64,000 nucleotides of DNA. It comes from CAYGWX01 sp964353855 [NCBI: uncultured bacterium]. Its GTDB lineage: Bacteria; Edwardsbacteria; CAYGWX01. Below the pieces are notes generated by a model. The model had not been told where the DNA came from. It did no database searches and saw only the letters and a program-made list of their open reading frames with translations. A program made the translations under genes and the position numbers. Where the stretch lies: assembly GCA_964353855.1 (NCBI GenBank), contig CAYGWX010000006.1, positions 1 through 64,000 on the forward strand, given 5' to 3'. Of this stretch, positions 61,127 to 64,000 are shown in pieces (the first letter of the stretch is position 1; each line of letters opens with the position of its first letter).

Positions 61127-64000
61127 TTACCACTTGATTCCAAACTGCAGTCGGACCTGTCTGGGCGTGTCGAAGTTCGAGCCGTCCCAGTAATAATCCC
61201 GGTAGGCCTGCTGGAAGGTCTCCCAGGCCTCCTCTTGGCTGACTATCCCGTTGTGGTCCAGGTCTTGCAGCTTGTTGTAGTTTGGGTTCGGGATCGGATG
61301 CAAATGCGTTGAATCCCCGGTGGCGTAGTTAAACTCGGGTTGCCTCGCGAACGAATTGAGCGGGTACGTCGTCGCCTGTCCGTTGTCCGTCGGGGAGCCG
61401 GTGTAGCCGTAAACGGCGACCACGTTCTTGCGGTTGAAGAGGTTCGCCACCTCGCAGGCGATCTCCGCCCCCAGCCCCAGGATTTTTAGGCCCTTCGACG
61501 CGCGCATGTCTGTTCTCAACGTCCAGGGCATCCGGGATGAGTTCACATCCCCGAGCCGATCCAGGCGGCTGTCCAGCGGGGTATAGGGCTGCCCGCTTCC
61601 GATGGTCGTCAAGAAATTGATGTTCACGTTTCTGAGGATCCGGTTATGAGCCACCATCGGCCCGAAGTTTTCCGGAAGCGCAAAGTTCAGGTCGTTGGAG
61701 ATCGTGTGCCGCTGATCGAAGTCTAAAAAGTGTTCGGTGTTGGTCTTCGGTTTCATGTAATACAGCTCGTAGTAATTGTTGAAGCCATAACTGGATGTCC
61801 CTTTGGCCAGGGAAAGGCTGTAGGAAAGCTTCCCGGAGAGGATCCCGCTTCCCGGCCGCTTTTGGATCGTGGCCTCGAATCCCCGCACGTTCCCGTAGTC
61901 TATGTTCTGGTATTCCTGCACGCCGAGCCCGATGTTGTTCGGGTCTGTGATCATGTACAATCCGGAGTAGGCCTGGATGTCCTTGTAGTAGAACGTCAGA
62001 TCCCCGGCCACGTCCGCGCTGAGCTGCTGCGAGAAGCCCGTCTCGTACTGGATCGTGGTCTGGGCGTTCTGGTCCGGATCTCCCAGGGTCTGATTCGACG
62101 TGGCCCAGGTCGGCCTTTGGATGTTCGAGGCGACGCTCTCGTACAAGTATTGGAGCTGCGGTTGCTGGAAGAATTGTCCGTAGCTGAAATGCAGCACCGT
62201 CCGGTCCGACACCGGGTGGGAGATCCCCAGTCGGGGCGACAGCTTGTATTTGGCCGAGACCTTCACCGTATCTCCCGCTCCCCGCGCGGTCTGCTGGAGC
62301 ACGTCGCCCATTTTATAGGCGTTGGCATTTAGATAGTCGAACCGCAATCCGGCGTTGATCACCATCCCCTCGAATTCCATCTTGTCCAGGACGTAGGCCG
62401 CGCCGGTCACGGGTTTCCGTTTCACGTACTCATCCCAGAAGCCGGAGGATTGCCAAGGATCGGTGAAGTTATGGCGGTCGATGCGGAACTGTTTCCCCTC
62501 TATCCCGGCCCGGATTTCGTGCAGGTTGCCGACCCGTCCCGCCTGGCGGGTGAAATCGCCTTTGAATCCCCAGTAGGCCTGGTAGCGTCTTTGCCAAACG
62601 CGCGTGATGCCTTCCCCGCCATAGAAGAGTTTGGAGCTGGCCCATCCGTAGGGATTATCGTCCGTTCTGTCCTGGGCGTGTCCCACGGTTTCGTTTCTCT
62701 CGTAGAGCTGATAGTCCTTCCACCACGCCCCATTGCGCTCCTTTTCTCGGGCCGGATAGAGCGCGCCGGTCCAGCGGGAGAATTCGAAGCGGGCGGCGGA
62801 CAACGTGTAGAACGTCTTTTTCCCAATCTGGTGCCGCCAGGTGAGGCTGGCTAACAGACCCTTGTCTATCTGGGCCCGATCGTGATCCAGGCGGTACTTC
62901 CAGGCGTTAGAGTTCGGCTCCTGCGCTGGGCTCATGGTAAAGGGTATAAAAGTCATGTATTGGTCCCGGTTCCTGTTGACCCCCAGCGTGAGCTTCGTGT
63001 TGGGATTGAACGCATACGACAGCTTCCCTTGCAGCCGGTAATTTTCCCGGTCGTTCGGGCTGTTCCAGCGTTTATCAACCTTCTTCCACCCGTCGTGGGC
63101 GTTGAGTTCGATCTTTCGAGATTTCACCCGCTCCCAGACTGCGGACCCGGCCCTGAAACTGTCGCGGTCGGCCTTGGAATAAAACATGGAATCGCTGGTC
63201 GTGATATTCGGATTTAAGGTGTCCGCCCACACCCAGGGGGTGCTTCGGTCCCACCACCCGCTGCCCCCTTGGAGCTGCGAGCGGTCCACCGTTCCGTCCG
63301 CGTTCCGCTTGATCGGCACCCGCTCCCAGATTTGATTGCTCATCTGGAACTTCGGCTGCCAGTTGTCCATCAGGTCCACTTCCCCCGACAGGTAGTATTT
63401 AAAGTTTTTAAGCCTTGGAAGGGTGCCCCCGGCGCTTCCTTCGTAGTAGTTCTGATGATAGGATAACGGACCCAGGAATTGGTCCGACTTTACCCTCAGA
63501 ACCCCGGATAACTTGTCGCCCCCTTCCCTCGTGACCACGTTCACCAGTCCGGACAGGGCCTCCCCGTATTCCGCGCTGAATCCCCCGGTCTGGACGATGA
63601 CCTCCTGGATCGCTAACTTACTGATGTTGACCCCTGCGCCCCCCACCACCTGGTCGTTGATCGAGATCCCGTCCACGAAGTAGGAGACCTCGTCCCGCCG
63701 GCCTCCCCGGATGTAGATGTTGTTGCCGCTTCCTACCGACCCGGCCGTCGCCGCCACAACGTCCTGCGGACTGGCTACCGGCATGGCCTCGATTTCTTTC
63801 ACGCCCGTGATCCGCGTCGTCGTCGTCGCCGACTTTTCGATCAGCGGCCGCACCCCCGGGACGATGAGCTCTTTCATCCCGATGACCGCCATGTCCAGTT
63901 TGAAGTCCTGCCGCGTCGTCAGGTCCTGGATGCTTCTCACCCCGGTCGCCGAGACCGTCCGGAACCCGATCATCGTGGCCGAGACCGTGTAGGTCCCCAC
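61127..64000 (-). CDS. TonB-dependent receptor (partial, N-terminus beyond the window)
   Basis: At least 957 residues are present. The first visible residues (GTYTVSATMIGFRTVSATGV) are the end of a carboxypeptidase-regulatory-like domain. Next comes a plug domain (QDVVAATAGSVGSGNNIYIRG, YFVDGISIND, SAEYGEALSGLVNVVTREGG) and a 22-strand-type barrel ending RLQFGIKW. Near the C-terminus, DLDHNGIVSQEEAWE has the spacing of an EF-hand/dockerin calcium loop. It would import or bind a substrate using TonB, or act in cargo export. It is followed by two genes that look co-transcribed. The signal peptide is outside the window. Confidence 0.9.
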   Translation of the reverse strand: MGTYTVSATMIGFRTVSATGVRSIQDLTTRQDFKLDMAVIGMKELIVPGVRPLIEKSATTTTRITGVKEIEAMPVASPQDVVAATAGSVGSGNNIYIRGGRRDEVSYFVDGISINDQVVGGAGVNISKLAIQEVIVQTGGFSAEYGEALSGLVNVVTREGGDKLSGVLRVKSDQFLGPLSYHQNYYEGSAGGTLPRLKNFKYYLSGEVDLMDNWQPKFQMSNQIWERVPIKRNADGTVDRSQLQGGSGWWDRSTPWVWADTLNPNITTSDSMFYSKADRDSFRAGSAVWERVKSRKIELNAHDGWKKVDKRWNSPNDRENYRLQGKLSYAFNPNTKLTLGVNRNRDQYMTFIPFTMSPAQEPNSNAWKYRLDHDRAQIDKGLLASLTWRHQIGKKTFYTLSAARFEFSRWTGALYPAREKERNGAWWKDYQLYERNETVGHAQDRTDDNPYGWASSKLFYGGEGITRVWQRRYQAYWGFKGDFTRQAGRVGNLHEIRAGIEGKQFRIDRHNFTDPWQSSGFWDEYVKRKPVTGAAYVLDKMEFEGMVINAGLRFDYLNANAYKMGDVLQQTARGAGDTVKVSAKYKLSPRLGISHPVSDRTVLHFSYGQFFQQPQLQYLYESVASNIQRPTWATSNQTLGDPDQNAQTTIQYETGFSQQLSADVAGDLTFYYKDIQAYSGLYMITDPNNIGLGVQEYQNIDYGNVRGFEATIQKRPGSGILSGKLSYSLSLAKGTSSYGFNNYYELYYMKPKTNTEHFLDFDQRHTISNDLNFALPENFGPMVAHNRILRNVNINFLTTIGSGQPYTPLDSRLDRLGDVNSSRMPWTLRTDMRASKGLKILGLGAEIACEVANLFNRKNVVAVYGYTGSPTDNGQATTYPLNSFARQPEFNYATGDSTHLHPIPNPNYNKLQDLDHNGIVSQEEAWETFQQAYRDYYWDGSNFDTPRQVRLQFGIKW

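Overview
The window comes from a GC-rich Gram-negative bacterium, most likely an uncultivated lineage of the FCB superphylum. Five secreted proteins end in a FlgD-like/type IX-type sorting domain, a PorV-like outer-membrane protein and a TonB-dependent receptor are present, LolA and C-terminal-aromatic beta-barrels imply an outer membrane, and ATP synthesis or ion pumping is encoded by an archaeal-type (V/A) ATPase. This placement is inference from gene content; no rRNA is present.

Layout. 1-3.4 kb, all minus strand: a dispersed 161-bp repeat, a terminator, then an iron-sulfur cluster operon (nfu, a cysteine-desulfurase homologue lacking the PLP lysine, iscU), a small zincin and a lipoprotein cytochrome c. 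3.4-3.6 kb: tRNA-Cys and tRNA-Gly. 3.8-14.6 kb: glgA, galT, two type-IX-like secreted proteins, rimO, yajQ, lolA, a membrane-anchored lipoprotein and ftsK. 14.9-20.8 kb, plus strand: an accessory region with three tandem beta-barrel paralogues, an ATC-hydrolase-like protein, a family-1 glycosyltransferase, a broken sorting-domain remnant, a tiny membrane protein, a CPBP protease framed by 11-bp inverted repeats, and a phage-like gene with a broken partial copy. 21-34.3 kb, minus strand: tonB, a TPR protein and a complete V/A-ATPase operon (H-I-K-E-C-F-[membrane protein]-[HerA-like ATPase]-A-B-D). 34.3-37.2 kb: a second copy of the 161-bp repeat and a secreted protein with a long leader. 37.2-54.2 kb, minus strand: a full division and cell-wall (dcw) cluster running mraZ-STAS-rsmH-ftsL-ftsI-murE-murF-mraY-murD-ftsW-murG-murC-murB-ftsQ-ftsA-ftsZ, with a MraZ-box operator at its promoter. 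54.5-64 kb, minus strand: a clostripain-family protease with a sorting domain, PorV, a large secreted protein and a truncated TonB-dependent receptor.

The main unusual points are: the desulfurase homologue without its catalytic lysine beside an intact IscU; an FtsZ with an altered glycine-rich loop; a STAS gene inside the dcw cluster; an 80-bp ftsW/murG overlap; two foreign genes inside the V-ATPase operon; a heptanucleotide repeat at the start of subunit F; exact 11-bp-period tandem repeats in several intergenic gaps; and a patchwork of gene remnants around the CPBP cassette. Predicted sigma70-like promoters mostly share an 18-bp spacer.
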